Assembly (NCBI GenBank): GCA_903903735.1
Contig: CAIUZV010000068.1
Location: 1-53,974 of the forward strand
Direction of reading: 5' to 3'
Source: an uncultured beta proteobacterium
Lineage (GTDB): Bacteria; Pseudomonadota; Gammaproteobacteria; Burkholderiales; Burkholderiaceae_B
DNA length: 53,974 nt
Each line of letters opens with the position of its first letter. Position 1 is the first letter of the stretch. The position numbers and the translations under genes are program-made. This document shows, piece by piece, positions 9,440 to 19,892 of this stretch. Below the pieces are notes generated by a model that worked only from the letters and a program-made list of their open reading frames with translations, was not told the origin of the DNA and ran no database searches.

Positions 9440-10807
9440 ATGCTTGTTACTATTTTGGCCTTTATCGTCACGCTCGGAGTGTTGATCACTTTCCATGAGC
9501 TCGGACATTACTGGGTAGCCCGTTGGTGTGGGGTTCGTGTACTCCGGTTTTCGATAGGGTTTGGCCGCGTATTGATAAAGCGGGTAGACCGACACGGCAC
9601 GGAGTGGGCATTGTCGGCCATACCGTTAGGCGGCTACGTCAAAATGTTAGATGAGACCAGCGCATCCGACGGAGCTCGCGCGCGTGACGCAGGTAGTAGC
9701 ACCGCCTCGCGTGAGAGTTTCGCTGCACAACCCGTGTCGCGCCGTTTCGCGATTGTTGCGGCGGGTCCGATATTCAATTTGCTGTTAGCGGCGTTGCTTT
9801 ACGCGCTGCTCAATTTTGTGGGCACCCAAGAGCCAGCCGCCGTGCTCGCGACCCCTACGCCCCAATCGGCTGCTGCTGCTGCAGGTTTTCAACCTGGCGA
9901 CCGTATCGTTGCGGTGGATGATAGGGCGATCCGATCTTGGTCGGAGCTGCGCTGGGCGCTGTTACAAAAACTTGGGGAAGGTGATTCGATTGAGGTGACG
10001 ATCGATCAACGCGGCGCAAACTTAAGCCGTACGCTGCAGATGCCGGCGGTGGCGGATCCCTCTCAAGCCGATCCACTTCGGCTGCTCGGGTTGCGGCTCG
10101 CCACAGGGGTCCCAGTTGTACGAGGCGTCGTGCCTGATAGCGTTGGGATGGCGGCCGGCTTGCAGTTGGGTGATCGGATTTTGTCTGTGCAACAGCGCAT
10201 GAACCTAGATGTTGGACAACTGATTCAGGTCATCCAGCAGCATCCAGACAAGCCCTTGCAGGTTGAACTTGAGCGTGACGCAAAAATATTAAGCATTACT
10301 TTGTCTCCAGCGCCGTTCACACAGCCCGATGGGCAGATAGTTGGCCGGATTGGTGTCCAGCTTGGGGGTAACCCAGAAATGGTGATGGTCAGTTACGGCC
10401 CGTTGGACAGTCTAGTCAATGGCGTCGTCAAAACCTTTGATACTGCTTGGTTTTCCTTGCGTATGATGGGCAAAATGATCTTGGGCGAGGTGTCCGTTAA
10501 GAACATCAGCGGTCCCGTCACAATCGCCGATTATGCTGGGCAATCTGCGAAAATCGGCTGGGTGGCATTTGTGGGGTATTTGGCGCTAGTGAGTGTCAGC
10601 CTAGGTGTGCTGAACCTGCTGCCAATCCCGATGTTAGATGGTGGGCATCTGCTGTACTATCTCATAGAGATCGTACGTGGAAGTCCGCTCCCCGAGCGTT
10701 TCCTAGAATGGGGGCAAAGAATAGGGTTTGGCCTCTTATCAGCGCTCATGGTGCTTGCGTTGTTTAACGACTCGATGAGGTATGTGTCGCATTGGCTGAC
10801 GCCGTGA
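9440..10807 (+). CDS. rseP: RseP-type site-2 protease
   Basis: Zinc metalloprotease of the inner membrane that performs the second cut of anti-sigma factors such as RseA in the envelope stress response and clears signal-peptide remnants. The 455-residue protein shows the HELGHYW zinc motif in its first membrane segment, LGGYVKMLDE, two central PDZ domains (about 130-300), and the C-terminal LLPIPMLDGGHLLYY motif with the third ligand. The rseP-bamA-skp order is conserved in proteobacteria and links it to outer-membrane protein quality control. Confidence 0.96.
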   Translation: MLVTILAFIVTLGVLITFHELGHYWVARWCGVRVLRFSIGFGRVLIKRVDRHGTEWALSAIPLGGYVKMLDETSASDGARARDAGSSTASRESFAAQPVSRRFAIVAAGPIFNLLLAALLYALLNFVGTQEPAAVLATPTPQSAAAAAGFQPGDRIVAVDDRAIRSWSELRWALLQKLGEGDSIEVTIDQRGANLSRTLQMPAVADPSQADPLRLLGLRLATGVPVVRGVVPDSVGMAAGLQLGDRILSVQQRMNLDVGQLIQVIQQHPDKPLQVELERDAKILSITLSPAPFTQPDGQIVGRIGVQLGGNPEMVMVSYGPLDSLVNGVVKTFDTAWFSLRMMGKMILGEVSVKNISGPVTIADYAGQSAKIGWVAFVGYLALVSVSLGVLNLLPIPMLDGGHLLYYLIEIVRGSPLPERFLEWGQRIGFGLLSALMVLALFNDSMRYVSHWLTP

Positions 10808-10860
10808 TGCGCGCACGACAATCGTGTCAGAGATGAATTGAATTTCAAGGATTAGTCAGG

Positions 10861-13215
10861 ATGTCCGCTAGCTTGTTTTGTTTATTGGGTCAATGCGCTG
10901 ATCGTGCCGCGAGCTTCTTACGCCGAGGACTCGTTGGGATGCTGTTGGTAGTGGGGTTGCTCGTTGCTCCCCCGTTCGCCCATGCGTTTGATGCCTTTGT
11001 AGTGAGCGATATCCGAGTCGACGGTATGCAACGTACTGAGCCCGGCTCAGTTTTTTCCCGGCTACCGTTTAAAGTGGGTCAGCGTTTCACAGAGGAACTC
11101 GCGACGGAGTCCGTACGGAAGCTCTATGAAACTGGGCTTTACTCTGATGTGCGGATCCAGACCACCGGACGCGTTGTGATCGTGCAAGTGCAAGAGCGCC
11201 CCACGATTGCCTCGATTTCCTTTACGGGCATGCGAGAGTTCGAACCCAAGAACATGATTGACAGCTTCAAACAAGTTGGGTTTGGGGAAGGGCGCGTGTT
11301 TGACCAAGCAATGTTGGATCAAGCCCAGTTTGAGCTCAAACAACAGTATTTGGCCAAAGGTAAGTACGCAGTAGAAATATCTCCGACGGTGACACCGTTG
11401 CCACGCAATCGCGTCGGAATCAATTTCGATTTGTTCGAAGGTAGCGTGGCGCGAATTAAAGAAATCGCCTTTGTCGGGAACAAGGATTTTTCTGAAAGTA
11501 CCTTGCGCGGCCTGTTTGCGTTGACAACGCCAGGTTGGCTGACTTGGTATACCGATGCGGACAAGTACTCGCGCGAGAAACTGGAAAGAGATATCGAGGA
11601 ACTGAAGTCTTTCTATTTGAATCGTGGCTATCTTGAATTCAAGGTAGAGCCTCCTCAAGTCACGATATCTTCCGATCGCAAAGACATCTTTATCACGCTC
11701 ACGATCAATGAAGGCAAACCCTATAAAGTCACCAGCGTCAAGCTCGCAGGTGAGTTGCTTGGGCTGGACGCTGAGATTGGCCAGCTTGTGCAGCTTAAGG
11801 AAGGTGCGTTGTTTTCTGGCGCAAAGACAAACGCCACGGCTAAGGCGATTTCTGACTACCTTGGAGGTTTAGGATACGCGTTCGCCAACGTGAACCCCAA
11901 TCCCGTACTGGATCGTGAGAACAACACGGCCGAGGTGACTTTTTATGTTGATCCAAGCCGTCGCGTTTATGTGCGACGCATTCAGGTCAGCGGTAACCAT
12001 CGCACCAAAGACGAAGTGGTGCGTCGTGAAATTCGTCAAGTTGAAGCGGCTTGGTATGACTCTGGCAAAATTAAGCTGTCGCGAGACCGACTTGATCGAC
12101 TCGGCTATTTCAAAGACGTCAAAGTATCGACCGAGCCGGTACCCGGCGCACCTGATCAAATCGACGTCAGCGTTGTCGTGTCCGAAAAACCGACTGGCAT
12201 GATAAATGTGGGTGTTGGTTATGGGCAGTCTGAAGGCGTTATTTTGTCTGCAGGTATTACCGAGGAGAACGTATTTGGTAGCGGTACAAACCTGACGCTC
12301 AACATCAATACCAGTCAGTACAACCGGACTGCCATTCTTGCGCACACGGATCCGTATTTTACAAATGACGGCATCAGTCGGACCAGTTCGATTTATTACC
12401 GGACAGTCACGCCGTTCTCAAACAACCCGGGTATGTATGAGGTGACAACAGCCGGCTTAGGCCTGAACTTCGGCGTACCGATCACAGAGTTTGATCGTAT
12501 ATTTCTGGGTGTCAGCCTTGAGCGCAACACGATTGGCCTGTATTCAAACTCGCCGATTGCGTATCGCGAGTATGTTCGCGATTATGGTGACACAACAACA
12601 GCGGCGATTCTCAATACCGGTTGGGCAAAAGACACGCGTGATAGCGCGCTGGCACCGACCAAGGGATCGTTTACTCGACTCAAAGCGGACGTGGGTACCG
12701 GCAGCCTTGAGTACTATTTGCTGGGCGCACAACAGCAGCTGTTTCTGCCCTTGACGCGTGATTACACCATCGCATTTAACGCGATGTTTGATTACGGTAA
12801 GAGCTACAGTGATTTGCCCTACCCAATTATTAAGAACGTCTACGCGGGCGGTATTGGCACTGTTCGTGGTTATTCACAAAGCTCGCTCGGCCCCAAGGAC
12901 CCGCTCACGGGGACATATCTGGGTGGCTCCAAGCGTGTCGTAGGTAACGTTCAGTTGTACCTGCCGTTCCCCGGGACACAACAGGATCGAAGTTTGAGAT
13001 GGTATGTCTTTGGCGATGGCGGTCAGGTTTTTGGGACTGACGGCTTCGGTAATGACACGTCGATCAATTGGAACCAGTTGCGTTATTCGGCGGGTATTGG
13101 ACTGTCTTGGATTTCACCAATAGGGCCGTTGCAGTTATCCCTCGCGAAGGCATTAAACGCTCAGACTGGCGACAACACGCAGGTGTTTCAATTCCAGATT
13201 GGTACCGGGTTCTAG
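10861..13215 (+). CDS. bamA: Outer-membrane protein assembly factor BamA
   Basis: Central beta-barrel of the BAM complex, which folds and inserts outer-membrane proteins. The 784-residue product has a long N-terminal leader (hydrophobic stretch about residues 22-41, cleavage likely after HAFA-like AHA), POTRA domains beginning at FVVSDIRVDGMQR and repeated to about residue 440, then the Omp85 barrel with the VRGY motif (GIGTVRGYSQSSLGP) and the terminal FQFQIGTGF ending in Phe, the usual BAM signal. AAGGA lies about nine bases before the ATG. It sits between rseP and skp. Confidence 0.97.
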   Translation: MSASLFCLLGQCADRAASFLRRGLVGMLLVVGLLVAPPFAHAFDAFVVSDIRVDGMQRTEPGSVFSRLPFKVGQRFTEELATESVRKLYETGLYSDVRIQTTGRVVIVQVQERPTIASISFTGMREFEPKNMIDSFKQVGFGEGRVFDQAMLDQAQFELKQQYLAKGKYAVEISPTVTPLPRNRVGINFDLFEGSVARIKEIAFVGNKDFSESTLRGLFALTTPGWLTWYTDADKYSREKLERDIEELKSFYLNRGYLEFKVEPPQVTISSDRKDIFITLTINEGKPYKVTSVKLAGELLGLDAEIGQLVQLKEGALFSGAKTNATAKAISDYLGGLGYAFANVNPNPVLDRENNTAEVTFYVDPSRRVYVRRIQVSGNHRTKDEVVRREIRQVEAAWYDSGKIKLSRDRLDRLGYFKDVKVSTEPVPGAPDQIDVSVVVSEKPTGMINVGVGYGQSEGVILSAGITEENVFGSGTNLTLNINTSQYNRTAILAHTDPYFTNDGISRTSSIYYRTVTPFSNNPGMYEVTTAGLGLNFGVPITEFDRIFLGVSLERNTIGLYSNSPIAYREYVRDYGDTTTAAILNTGWAKDTRDSALAPTKGSFTRLKADVGTGSLEYYLLGAQQQLFLPLTRDYTIAFNAMFDYGKSYSDLPYPIIKNVYAGGIGTVRGYSQSSLGPKDPLTGTYLGGSKRVVGNVQLYLPFPGTQQDRSLRWYVFGDGGQVFGTDGFGNDTSINWNQLRYSAGIGLSWISPIGPLQLSLAKALNAQTGDNTQVFQFQIGTGF

Positions 13216-13282
13216 ATCGAGTGAATGTTTCTTAAATGGCACAATGCCAACTTGCAATTTTGTTTACTGTGGAAATTGAATC

Positions 13283-13849
13283 ATGTCTGTAAAAAATATT
13301 TCGAACGCTCAGATTGTGACTGCAGCACAAGTTCACGCTCGCAACAGACGACTGTTTTGGTTGTTGAGTGTCGGGGTGCTGATTCTTGGTGTATTGTTCA
13401 GCGCAATGGCCCAAGCGCAAGGCTCGAAAATCGGCTTTGTGAATACCGAGCGAATCTTGCGCGATTCTATTCCAGCCAAAGCAGCGCAGACCAAGATCGA
13501 GGCTGAGTTCAAAAAGCGCGAAGATGAACTGCAGAGACTTGCCACAAATCTTCGAACTCTCGCTCAGAAGTTTGAAAAAGACGCGCCTGTTCTCTCTGAG
13601 TCAGACCGCAACAAGCGACAGCGCGAGTTAGCTAACATTGACGCAGATATTCAACGCAAACGTCGTGAATTTCAAGAAGACTTCAATCGTCGTCGTAACG
13701 AAGAGTTCGCAACGATTGTGGAAAAGGCGAACGCCGCCATCAAACGGATCGCTGATCAAGAAAACTATGATGTGATTTTGCAGGATGCAGTCACGGTGAA
13801 CCCTCGCATCGACATTACCGATAAAGTCATTCAGGCTCTCGGTAAGTAA
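13283..13849 (+). CDS. skp: Periplasmic chaperone Skp/OmpH
   Basis: Holds unfolded outer-membrane proteins in the periplasm for BAM. The 188-residue protein has a signal peptide (hydrophobic core LLSVGVLILGVLFSAMAQA, likely cleavage before QGSKIGFVN), the OmpH start KIGFVNTERIL, and a long charged coiled coil (about 65-140) forming the tentacles. The 67-base spacer after bamA contains a small TGGCA-CAA-TGCCA hairpin at 13237-13249. Family and gene order agree. Confidence 0.95.
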   Translation: MSVKNISNAQIVTAAQVHARNRRLFWLLSVGVLILGVLFSAMAQAQGSKIGFVNTERILRDSIPAKAAQTKIEAEFKKREDELQRLATNLRTLAQKFEKDAPVLSESDRNKRQRELANIDADIQRKRREFQEDFNRRRNEEFATIVEKANAAIKRIADQENYDVILQDAVTVNPRIDITDKVIQALGK

Positions 13850-13864
13850 CCAAAGGGTTTAAGC

Positions 13865-14959
13865 ATGCCGGTATTGCTAGACGCGAATCGAGCACCTCCT
13901 TTATCGGCATTGCTGCGCGCAATCCCAAGTGGCTTAGTGCAAAGCGTCGTTGGCGGCGCGGCCCAAGATGCAGATCCATGCGTTGCGGGGCTCGGAGCGC
14001 TTTCCAGCGCCGGCCCCTTGGAAATTTCCTTCATTGTGCATGCGAAGTACCTCGAGCACCTTGCTCAGACTAAAGCTTGTGCGGTGATTGTTCTGCCTGA
14101 GATTGAAGCGCACCTCGCCACCCAATCGCCGCCACCCAGCTTTACGCGTGTCGTGTGCAAACATCCTTATCTTCTTTATGCCCGCATCGCTCAATGGTTT
14201 GAGTGGGCAATACAGCCACCGCGTGAACCAATCATTCACCCGAGCGCAGTGGTCGACTCCACCACGATTCTTGGCGCGGGTGTCACGATCGGTGCAAATG
14301 CGGTGGTAGGTGCCCGCTGTGAGATTGGAGCCATGACCTTTGTAGGCCCAGGGTGTGTGCTGGGCGATGATGTGTCGATTGGTGCGTCTAGCCGGCTGCA
14401 TGCGCATGTGTCGATTTATTCGGGTGTCCAGATCGGCTCGCGTGCTATCTTGCATAGCGGTGTTGTTATAGGTGCGGATGGCTTTGGCTTTGCACCGGAC
14501 CCTAGCTTGGCAAAAGGGGCGTGGGGGAAAATTCCACAGTTGGGCGGCGTATTGATTGGTAATGATGTCGAAGTGGGTGCCAACACAACAATTGATCGTG
14601 GCGCACTTGAAAACACCGTGATTGACGACGGTGTCAAAATTGATAACCTTGTGATGGTTGCGCACAATGTGCGTATTGGTGCACACACGGCGATCGCCGC
14701 CTGTGCTGCGATTGCAGGATCAGCTGTCATTGGCTCTCGCTGCACGATCGGAGGCGCGGCCGGGGTCGCTGGGCACCTTACGATCGGAGACGACGTGCAT
14801 GTGTCTGGTGGCACCGGCATTACGAATGACGTATCAAAGCCTGGACGTTATACAGGTGTGTTTCCGTTTGGCGAGCATTCCGAATGGCAACGAAATGCGG
14901 CAGTAGTTACACAACTCTGGAGTCTTCGAAAGCGTCTACGTGCGCTTGAGCGTCAATAG
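13865..14959 (+). CDS. lpxD: UDP-3-O-(3-hydroxyacyl)glucosamine N-acyltransferase
   Basis: Third step of lipid A synthesis, adding the N-linked hydroxyacyl chain. The 364-residue protein has the N-terminal uridine-binding domain ([23 protein letters not shown]), then about ten left-handed beta-helix hexapeptide turns. The catalytic His lies in the [10 protein letters not shown] segment, and [15 protein letters not shown] is typical of LpxD. A C-terminal helix ends the protein. It starts 15 bases after skp. Confidence 0.96.
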   Translation: MPVLLDANRAPPLSALLRAIPSGLVQSVVGGAAQDADPCVAGLGALSSAGPLEISFIVHAKYLEHLAQTKACAVIVLPEIEAHLATQSPPPSFTRVVCKHPYLLYARIAQWFEWAIQPPREPIIHPSAVVDSTTILGAGVTIGANAVVGARCEIGAMTFVGPGCVLGDDVSIGASSRLHAHVSIYSGVQIGSRAILHSGVVIGADGFGFAPDPSLAKGAWGKIPQLGGVLIGNDVEVGANTTIDRGALENTVIDDGVKIDNLVMVAHNVRIGAHTAIAACAAIAGSAVIGSRCTIGGAAGVAGHLTIGDDVHVSGGTGITNDVSKPGRYTGVFPFGEHSEWQRNAAVVTQLWSLRKRLRALERQ

Positions 14960-15020
14960 GGTTGTCTACGATTAATCGCGATAGCCTTTGGTTGTCGCTC
15001 TCTTAAAGCATTGAATCAAC

Positions 15021-15479
15021 ATGGCGATACAGCTCGATATTAAAGAGATCCTCGATCGGATTCCTCACAGGTACCCGATGCTATTGATCGATCGGGTCCT
15101 TGATATGGTGCCGGGCAAGTCGATTAAGGCGCTTAAGAATGTATCGATTAATGAACCCTTCTTTACGGGTCATTTTCCCCATCATCCCGTGATGCCCGGC
15201 GTACTCATTCTTGAAGCAATGGCGCAAGCGGCAGCGATTTTTTCCTTTGCAGAGGAAACGGGCTTAAAGCCTGTGGATGGCGAGGCCGTGTATTACTTTG
15301 TCGGGATTGACGCAGCGCGTTTCCGCAAGCCGGTGTTGCCTGGTGACCAGCTCATTATTGAAGTCGAGGCCGAGCGGTTAGGGCGTACGATTTGTAAGTA
15401 TCAAAGCAAGGCGTTTGTCGACGGTGTGGTTGTGGCCGAGGCAAAACTTATGTGTGCGATCAGACCACTGGAAAAATAA
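15021..15479 (+). CDS. fabZ: 3-hydroxyacyl-ACP dehydratase FabZ
   Basis: Dehydrates 3-hydroxyacyl-ACP in type II fatty-acid elongation, and competes with LpxA/LpxD for 3-hydroxyacyl-ACP. The 152-residue hot-dog-fold protein has [13 protein letters not shown], the catalytic His in [14 protein letters not shown] and the catalytic Glu in LILEAMAQA. Its TAA overlaps the lpxA ATG by one base (TAATG), so translation is coupled. Placement between lpxD and lpxA is the classical arrangement. Confidence 0.97.
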   Translation: MAIQLDIKEILDRIPHRYPMLLIDRVLDMVPGKSIKALKNVSINEPFFTGHFPHHPVMPGVLILEAMAQAAAIFSFAEETGLKPVDGEAVYYFVGIDAARFRKPVLPGDQLIIEVEAERLGRTICKYQSKAFVDGVVVAEAKLMCAIRPLEK

Positions 15480-16273
15480 TGTCTGCCCAGATACATCCCA
15501 CTGCCTTGGTCGATCCACAGGCCACACTTGATCCATCAGTGAGCGTCGGTGCTTATTCCATCATTGGTCCACACGTCGTGATTGGTGCGAACACAGTAGT
15601 TGGATCGCATTGTGTGATTGATGGTCATACCACTATTGGTTGTGACAATCATTTTTATCGGTTTTGCTCGATCGGAGGTATGCCTCAGGACAAGAAATAT
15701 GCCGGGGAACCGACGAAACTCGAGATTGGCGATCGGAACATGTTTCGTGAGTACGTCACGATCAATACGGGCACGATTCAAGACGTTGGTGTGACACGTG
15801 TGGGCTCGGACAACTGGGTGATGGCGTATGTACATGTCGCCCATGATTGTCAGGTGGGTAGTCATGTCATTTTGGCGAATGGTGTGCAAATGGGCGGTCA
15901 CGTCCACATCGGTGACTGGGCGATCGTTGGCGGGTTAGCTGCAGTCCATCAATTCGGGCGTATCGGTGCGCACAGTATGACGGGTGGACAAAGTGCACTG
16001 CACATGGATATACCACCTTATGTCATGGGTTCAGGAAATCCCTGCGTGCCTGTTGGCATCAATGCAGAAGGGCTAAAGCGAAGAGGATTCTCGCCAGAGG
16101 CGATATCAGCCTTGCGCGACGCCTATAAGATTGTCTATCGTCGTGGTCTGTCGCTTAGCGACGCATGCCAAGAGTTGAGGGCTCGCCAACAAAGTGAGCC
16201 TGCGGTAGCCGAGGCGATTGAGCCCTTGCTAGCCTTTATCGCTGCTAGCACAAGAGGCATTATCCGCCCATGA
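15479..16273 (+). CDS. lpxA: UDP-N-acetylglucosamine O-acyltransferase
   Basis: First step of lipid A synthesis. The ATG at 15479 overlapping the fabZ stop gives [15 protein letters not shown] and 264 residues, matching the family; an in-frame ATG 27 bases upstream inside fabZ is unlikely. Hexapeptide repeats run to about residue 185, with the catalytic His in MAYVHVAHDCQVG. SIGGMPQDKKYAGEPT and NPCVPVGINAEGLKRRGF are LpxA signatures. It overlaps lpxB by four bases (ATGA). Confidence 0.97.
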   Translation: MSAQIHPTALVDPQATLDPSVSVGAYSIIGPHVVIGANTVVGSHCVIDGHTTIGCDNHFYRFCSIGGMPQDKKYAGEPTKLEIGDRNMFREYVTINTGTIQDVGVTRVGSDNWVMAYVHVAHDCQVGSHVILANGVQMGGHVHIGDWAIVGGLAAVHQFGRIGAHSMTGGQSALHMDIPPYVMGSGNPCVPVGINAEGLKRRGFSPEAISALRDAYKIVYRRGLSLSDACQELRARQQSEPAVAEAIEPLLAFIAASTRGIIRP

Positions 16274-17457
16274 CTTGGCGACTAGGGCTAGTTGCAGGCG
16301 AACCGTCAGGCGATCTGATTGCCGCTCGAGTATTGACTGGTTTATCGCAGCGAGATACTGGGTTACGAGCGGAGGGGATAGGCGGACCAAACCTTAGTGC
16401 GCAAGGAATGGATGTTTGGCATCCCATGCACGCATTAACAGTATTCGGCTATGTCGATGCGTTGAAGCGGCTGCCGTCATTGTTTCGAATTTATCATGAC
16501 GTAAAGTCTAGATGGTTGCGTGAACCTCCAAAATTGTTTCTTGGTGTAGATGCACCAGATTTCAATTTCAGACTAGAGCATCGCCTCAAACGCGTAGGCA
16601 TTCCAACCGTTCATTTTGTAAGCCCCTCAATTTGGGCCTGGCGCTACGGGCGGATTCGGCACATTCGTGAGTCCGTGTCACACATGCTGGTTCTGTTTCC
16701 CTTTGAGGAAGCGATCTACCGCAAGGAAGGTATCCCCGTCACGTATGTGGGTCACCCGCTCGCGGATGCTATTCCAATTAGCCCAGATCGGGTTTCAGCA
16801 AGACGACGTTTAGGGCTTTCTGAGACCGCTCGTGTGATCGCGATTTTGCCGGGTAGTCGTTCCTCTGAGGTTCGATTGCTTGCGCCAAGGTTCTTGCAGG
16901 CTGCGCAGCGTATGCAGCAACGTGATCCGTCTCTGCACTTTATTGTGCCGATGGTGAACCAAGATCGAAAGCTAGAGTTTGAGGCGGCGCTTGCACTGTC
17001 CCCGGTTAAACATCTTCAGATATTGCTTTCCTCGACCCAAACGGGCGTGCAGACGGATCCGGTCGCGTGGGTTGCGCTAGAGGCGTGTGATGCCGCATTG
17101 GTTGCGAGCGGTACTGCAACGCTTGAAACCGCATTATTTAAGCGTCCGATGGTAATCTCCTACGCGGTCTCGCCGATGATTCGTCGTGTGATGGGTTGGA
17201 AGTCTGGACAACAGCGACCCTATCTGCCGTGGGTCGGACTGCCCAATATCTTGCTGAATGATTTCGTCGTTCCCGAACTCATTCAGGAGGATGCAACACC
17301 TGAAAAATTAGCGAGTGCGATGTGGGAGCTGTTCGATAACCCATCGCGTTGTGAACAAATGCAGAACCGATTCACTGAAATGCATCACACCTTGAAGCGC
17401 GATACGCCAAGCCGTGTCGCACAGGCGCTGGAGCAAATTGTTCATGATGGGGGCTAA
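16270..17457 (+). CDS. lpxB: Lipid-A-disaccharide synthase
   Basis: GT19 glycosyltransferase joining UDP-2,3-diacylglucosamine and lipid X at the inner membrane. The 395-residue protein starts with [15 protein letters not shown], followed by [40 protein letters not shown], and the nucleotide-binding end [12 protein letters not shown] and [15 protein letters not shown]. Its start overlaps lpxA and its end overlaps rnhB, so the lpxD-fabZ-lpxA-lpxB-rnhB block is tightly coupled. Confidence 0.97.
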   Translation: MTWRLGLVAGEPSGDLIAARVLTGLSQRDTGLRAEGIGGPNLSAQGMDVWHPMHALTVFGYVDALKRLPSLFRIYHDVKSRWLREPPKLFLGVDAPDFNFRLEHRLKRVGIPTVHFVSPSIWAWRYGRIRHIRESVSHMLVLFPFEEAIYRKEGIPVTYVGHPLADAIPISPDRVSARRRLGLSETARVIAILPGSRSSEVRLLAPRFLQAAQRMQQRDPSLHFIVPMVNQDRKLEFEAALALSPVKHLQILLSSTQTGVQTDPVAWVALEACDAALVASGTATLETALFKRPMVISYAVSPMIRRVMGWKSGQQRPYLPWVGLPNILLNDFVVPELIQEDATPEKLASAMWELFDNPSRCEQMQNRFTEMHHTLKRDTPSRVAQALEQIVHDGG

Positions 17458-18097
17458 GCTGACATCAGCTCGCGCTCGGGAGCGCGACGTGCAGCAGGCA
17501 GATTTATTTGCGAGTGACCTTGCAAACTTTGCACATTGTGCAGGAGTAGATGAGGCGGGACGCGGTCCATTGGCCGGCGATGTCTACGCGGCTGCCGTCA
17601 TCCTTGACCCTGCCAAGCCGATTGTAGGACTGGCTGACTCTAAGATTCTGTCGGAATCTAGGCGCGATGCGCTTGCGCTTGAGATTAAGGAGCACGCGAT
17701 AGCCTGGTGTGTGGCCAGTGCGAGCGTGGAGGAGATCGATCGCTTGAATATTCTGCAGGCGACCATGCTTGCGATGCAACGTGCGATTCAAGGTTTAGAG
17801 GTTGTTCCAGATCTTGCTTGGGTAGACGGTAATCGCGCGCCGTTGTTGAACTGTGTGGTCAAGACGATCGTTAAAGGCGATACGTTGGTGCCGGCAATCT
17901 CTGCGGCGTCGATCTTAGCGAAAACCGCTCGGGATCAAACACTGTTAACGCTGCATGCGTTGTATCCGCAGTATGCATTTGATCAGCATAAGGGGTATGG
18001 TACGGCTTTGCATATGGAGCGCTTGCGCGAGCACGGACCCTGTCCGGCCCATCGGCGTAGTTTTGCACCTGTACGTGTTTTATTGGATTCGCAATGA
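17444..18097 (+). CDS. rnhB: Ribonuclease HII
   Basis: Removes ribonucleotides from RNA-DNA hybrids. The acidic active site starts with [19 protein letters not shown]; further family blocks are [32 protein letters not shown] and the HKGYGT segment. Tandem ATG codons at 17444 and 17447 lie near GGAG (17430-17433). The first gives 217 residues and a 14-bp overlap with lpxB. A start further upstream at 17414 is open but less likely. Confidence 0.95.
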   Translation: MMGAKLTSARARERDVQQADLFASDLANFAHCAGVDEAGRGPLAGDVYAAAVILDPAKPIVGLADSKILSESRRDALALEIKEHAIAWCVASASVEEIDRLNILQATMLAMQRAIQGLEVVPDLAWVDGNRAPLLNCVVKTIVKGDTLVPAISAASILAKTARDQTLLTLHALYPQYAFDQHKGYGTALHMERLREHGPCPAHRRSFAPVRVLLDSQ

Positions 18098-18864
18098 AAA
18101 GTATTGAGTCGCGTTCGAACCCGTTGTACAAGCAATTGTTCAAGTGGCAGTCGAGCGCAGGGCGCCGAGATGAACCAATTCTTTTGGAAGGTGTTCACTT
18201 GTGCGAGGCCTTTCTAGCCCTCGGACGACAACCTCAGTACGCCTTGTTCGATCAGGCGCGTATCCATGAGCCTCAACTCGTCCGTTTGATCGATAAGTTA
18301 TCAGAAGATGTGTGCTGTACCTTATCCGGCAGTCTGTTGGGTAATTTGTCGAACGTGGATACGGATCAAGGCGTGTTGTTTGTCGTTAAGCCATCGAGTC
18401 CGCCATTGCCTGAACAGTTGGTGGGCAATATGCTTTGGCTTGATCGCGTGCAAGATCCGGGTAACGTTGGCACCTTGCTGAGAACGGCTGCTGCGGCGGG
18501 CATTGTTCGTGTGCTTGCATCTACGGGTACGGCATCGTTGTGGTCTCCTAAGGTGCTGCGTAGCGCTCAGGGAGTACATTTCGGGTTGCGCTTGCATGAG
18601 CATGTCGATTTAGTCGCGGCGACACGTAGTCTGAACGTTCCCTTGATCGTGACCACGCTGGGTGATGCGACTGATCTATTCGATACGAAGTTACCGCCAC
18701 ACGCCGCGTGGGTATTTGGTCACGAGGGGCAAGGCGTGAGTCAATCACTGATTGATCTAGCTGCACTGCGCATAAAAGTCGAACATGCGCCCTCGGTCGA
18801 ATCTTTAAATATCACTGCGGCCGCGGCGGTCTGCCTCTTTGAGCAGCGCAGGCAGCAGCGTTAG
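18094..18864 (+). CDS. SpoU (TrmH) family RNA 2'-O-methyltransferase
   Basis: Methylates a ribose 2'-OH of rRNA or tRNA using SAM. The 256-residue protein has an N-terminal substrate-binding region ([31 protein letters not shown]) and a trefoil-knot domain with motif 1 [16 protein letters not shown], motif 2 [11 protein letters not shown] and motif 3 [17 protein letters not shown]. The exact RNA target cannot be read from sequence; a 23S rRNA enzyme is likely from the domain pattern. It overlaps rnhB by four bases and stops five bases before the end of convergent ppsR. Confidence 0.9.
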   Translation: MKSIESRSNPLYKQLFKWQSSAGRRDEPILLEGVHLCEAFLALGRQPQYALFDQARIHEPQLVRLIDKLSEDVCCTLSGSLLGNLSNVDTDQGVLFVVKPSSPPLPEQLVGNMLWLDRVQDPGNVGTLLRTAAAAGIVRVLASTGTASLWSPKVLRSAQGVHFGLRLHEHVDLVAATRSLNVPLIVTTLGDATDLFDTKLPPHAAWVFGHEGQGVSQSLIDLAALRIKVEHAPSVESLNITAAAAVCLFEQRRQQR

Positions 18865-18869
18865 TCAAC

Positions 18870-19706
18870 TTAGTACGCAGAATGGCGATCTAAGCCTACC
18901 TCTTGTAAGACGGTTGTTGAAATTTCTTCAATGGACTTTGTTGTCGTGGAGAGCATCGGTATGCTTTCTCTGCGCATCAGCCGTTCAGCCTCTGCGACCT
19001 CGTGGCGACATTGTGGCAGAGACGCATACTGGCTGTCTGGTCGGCGTTCGTGTCTAACTTCCGTGAGTCGCTCGGGTTGAATCGTTAGACCAAACAGCTT
19101 CGCGCGATGGGGCATGATCGTTTTTGGTAGTGCCCCACGGTCAAAGTCTTCCGGTATCAGCGGAAAATTAGCAGCCTTCACACCGTACTGCATGGCTAAG
19201 TACAGGCTCGTCGGTGTTTTGCCGCAGCGGGATACACCGATTAGGATGACGTCTGCTTGGGCCAGCCCTGACACGAACTGGCCGTCATCGTGCGCTAAGC
19301 TAAAGTTAATTGCTTCGATGCGATTACGGTAATGCAACGAGCTAACCGCTTTATGCGATTTGCCGATCGAGTGGCTCGATTTCAGACCGAGATTCTGCTC
19401 AAGTGGCTCAACAAACGCACCAAACAAATCTAAAAAGAGCGCGTTGGCGAGCTTTACACGTGACAGAACGTCAGGATTGACAAGCGTTGTAAAGACGATT
19501 GGCGGCTTGCCTTGATCGGCAGCACATCGATTGATGCGTTGAACAACCGTATCCGCCTTCTCGACTGAGTCGATAAAGGGGACCCGCACTTGTTTGAAGG
19601 TCACCGACTCAAACTGTGACAGTACAGAGTGACTGAATGTTTCAGCCGTAATGCCAGTGCCGTCAGAGATAATAAAAACGGTTCGTTCAGTGGCTGGAGT
19701 GGTCAT
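18870..19706 (-). CDS. ppsR: PEP synthase regulatory protein (kinase/pyrophosphorylase, DUF299)
   Basis: Inactivates PEP synthase by ADP-dependent threonine phosphorylation and reactivates it by phosphate-dependent dephosphorylation. The 278-residue protein carries the family start [19 protein letters not shown], a P-loop GVSRCGKT (about 157-164) and the [21 protein letters not shown] region. It is divergent from its target gene ppsA, which supports the assignment. The shared intergenic region has overlapping -10 hexamers on both strands. Confidence 0.95.
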   Translation of the reverse strand: MTTPATERTVFIISDGTGITAETFSHSVLSQFESVTFKQVRVPFIDSVEKADTVVQRINRCAADQGKPPIVFTTLVNPDVLSRVKLANALFLDLFGAFVEPLEQNLGLKSSHSIGKSHKAVSSLHYRNRIEAINFSLAHDDGQFVSGLAQADVILIGVSRCGKTPTSLYLAMQYGVKAANFPLIPEDFDRGALPKTIMPHRAKLFGLTIQPERLTEVRHERRPDSQYASLPQCRHEVAEAERLMRRESIPMLSTTTKSIEEISTTVLQEVGLDRHSAY

Positions 19707-19735
19707 AGTGAGTATCCGTTCCCATATTGAAGAAG

Positions 19736-19743
19736 AGTATAAT
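19736..19743. promoter_or_regulatory. Overlapping -10-like hexamers on both strands between ppsR and ppsA
   Basis: The plus strand has TATAAT at 19738-19743. The minus strand has TATACT at 19736-19741. Either would fit: the minus one lies about 30 bases before ppsR; the plus one would give ppsA a leader of roughly 140 bases containing the tandem repeat and hairpin below. No convincing -35 is seen for either, so this is tentative. Confidence 0.3.
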
Positions 19744-19763
19744 GCACTGCAACAATTTGTCCT

Positions 19764-19791
19764 GAAAAGTCACCGCAGAAAAGTCACCGCA
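19764..19791 (+). repeat. Two perfect copies of a 14-bp tandem repeat in the ppsA leader
   Basis: GAAAAGTCACCGCA occurs at 19764-19777 and again at 19778-19791, followed by a partial third copy beginning GAAACGT. It may be a duplicated operator or a recent slippage event. Confidence 0.75.
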
Positions 19792-19827
19792 GAAACGTAA
19801 CACTCTGCACACCGAGGGTGGTAGGCC

Positions 19828-19862
19828 AGTTTGGTTAGCGTGCGTCGCACATTAACCAAACT
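19828..19862 (+). promoter_or_regulatory. Long hairpin before ppsA
   Basis: AGTTTGGTTA (19828-19837) pairs perfectly with TAACCAAACT (19853-19862). Inside, GTGCG (19840-19844) pairs with CGCAC (19846-19850). The result is a stem of about 15 bp with a small internal bulge. T-rich sequence (CGCTTTCTTAT) follows, then the ppsA ribosome binding site. It resembles a leaky terminator or attenuator. Confidence 0.55.
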
Positions 19863-19892
19863 CGCTTTCTTATATCGTTAAAGGTGACTTTC

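Noticed and set aside
13934-14686. Long minus-strand open frame of about 250 codons opposite lpxD
   Set aside because: It mirrors the repetitive hexapeptide coding sequence of lpxD; composition is rich in His, Asn and Arg, with no family motif.
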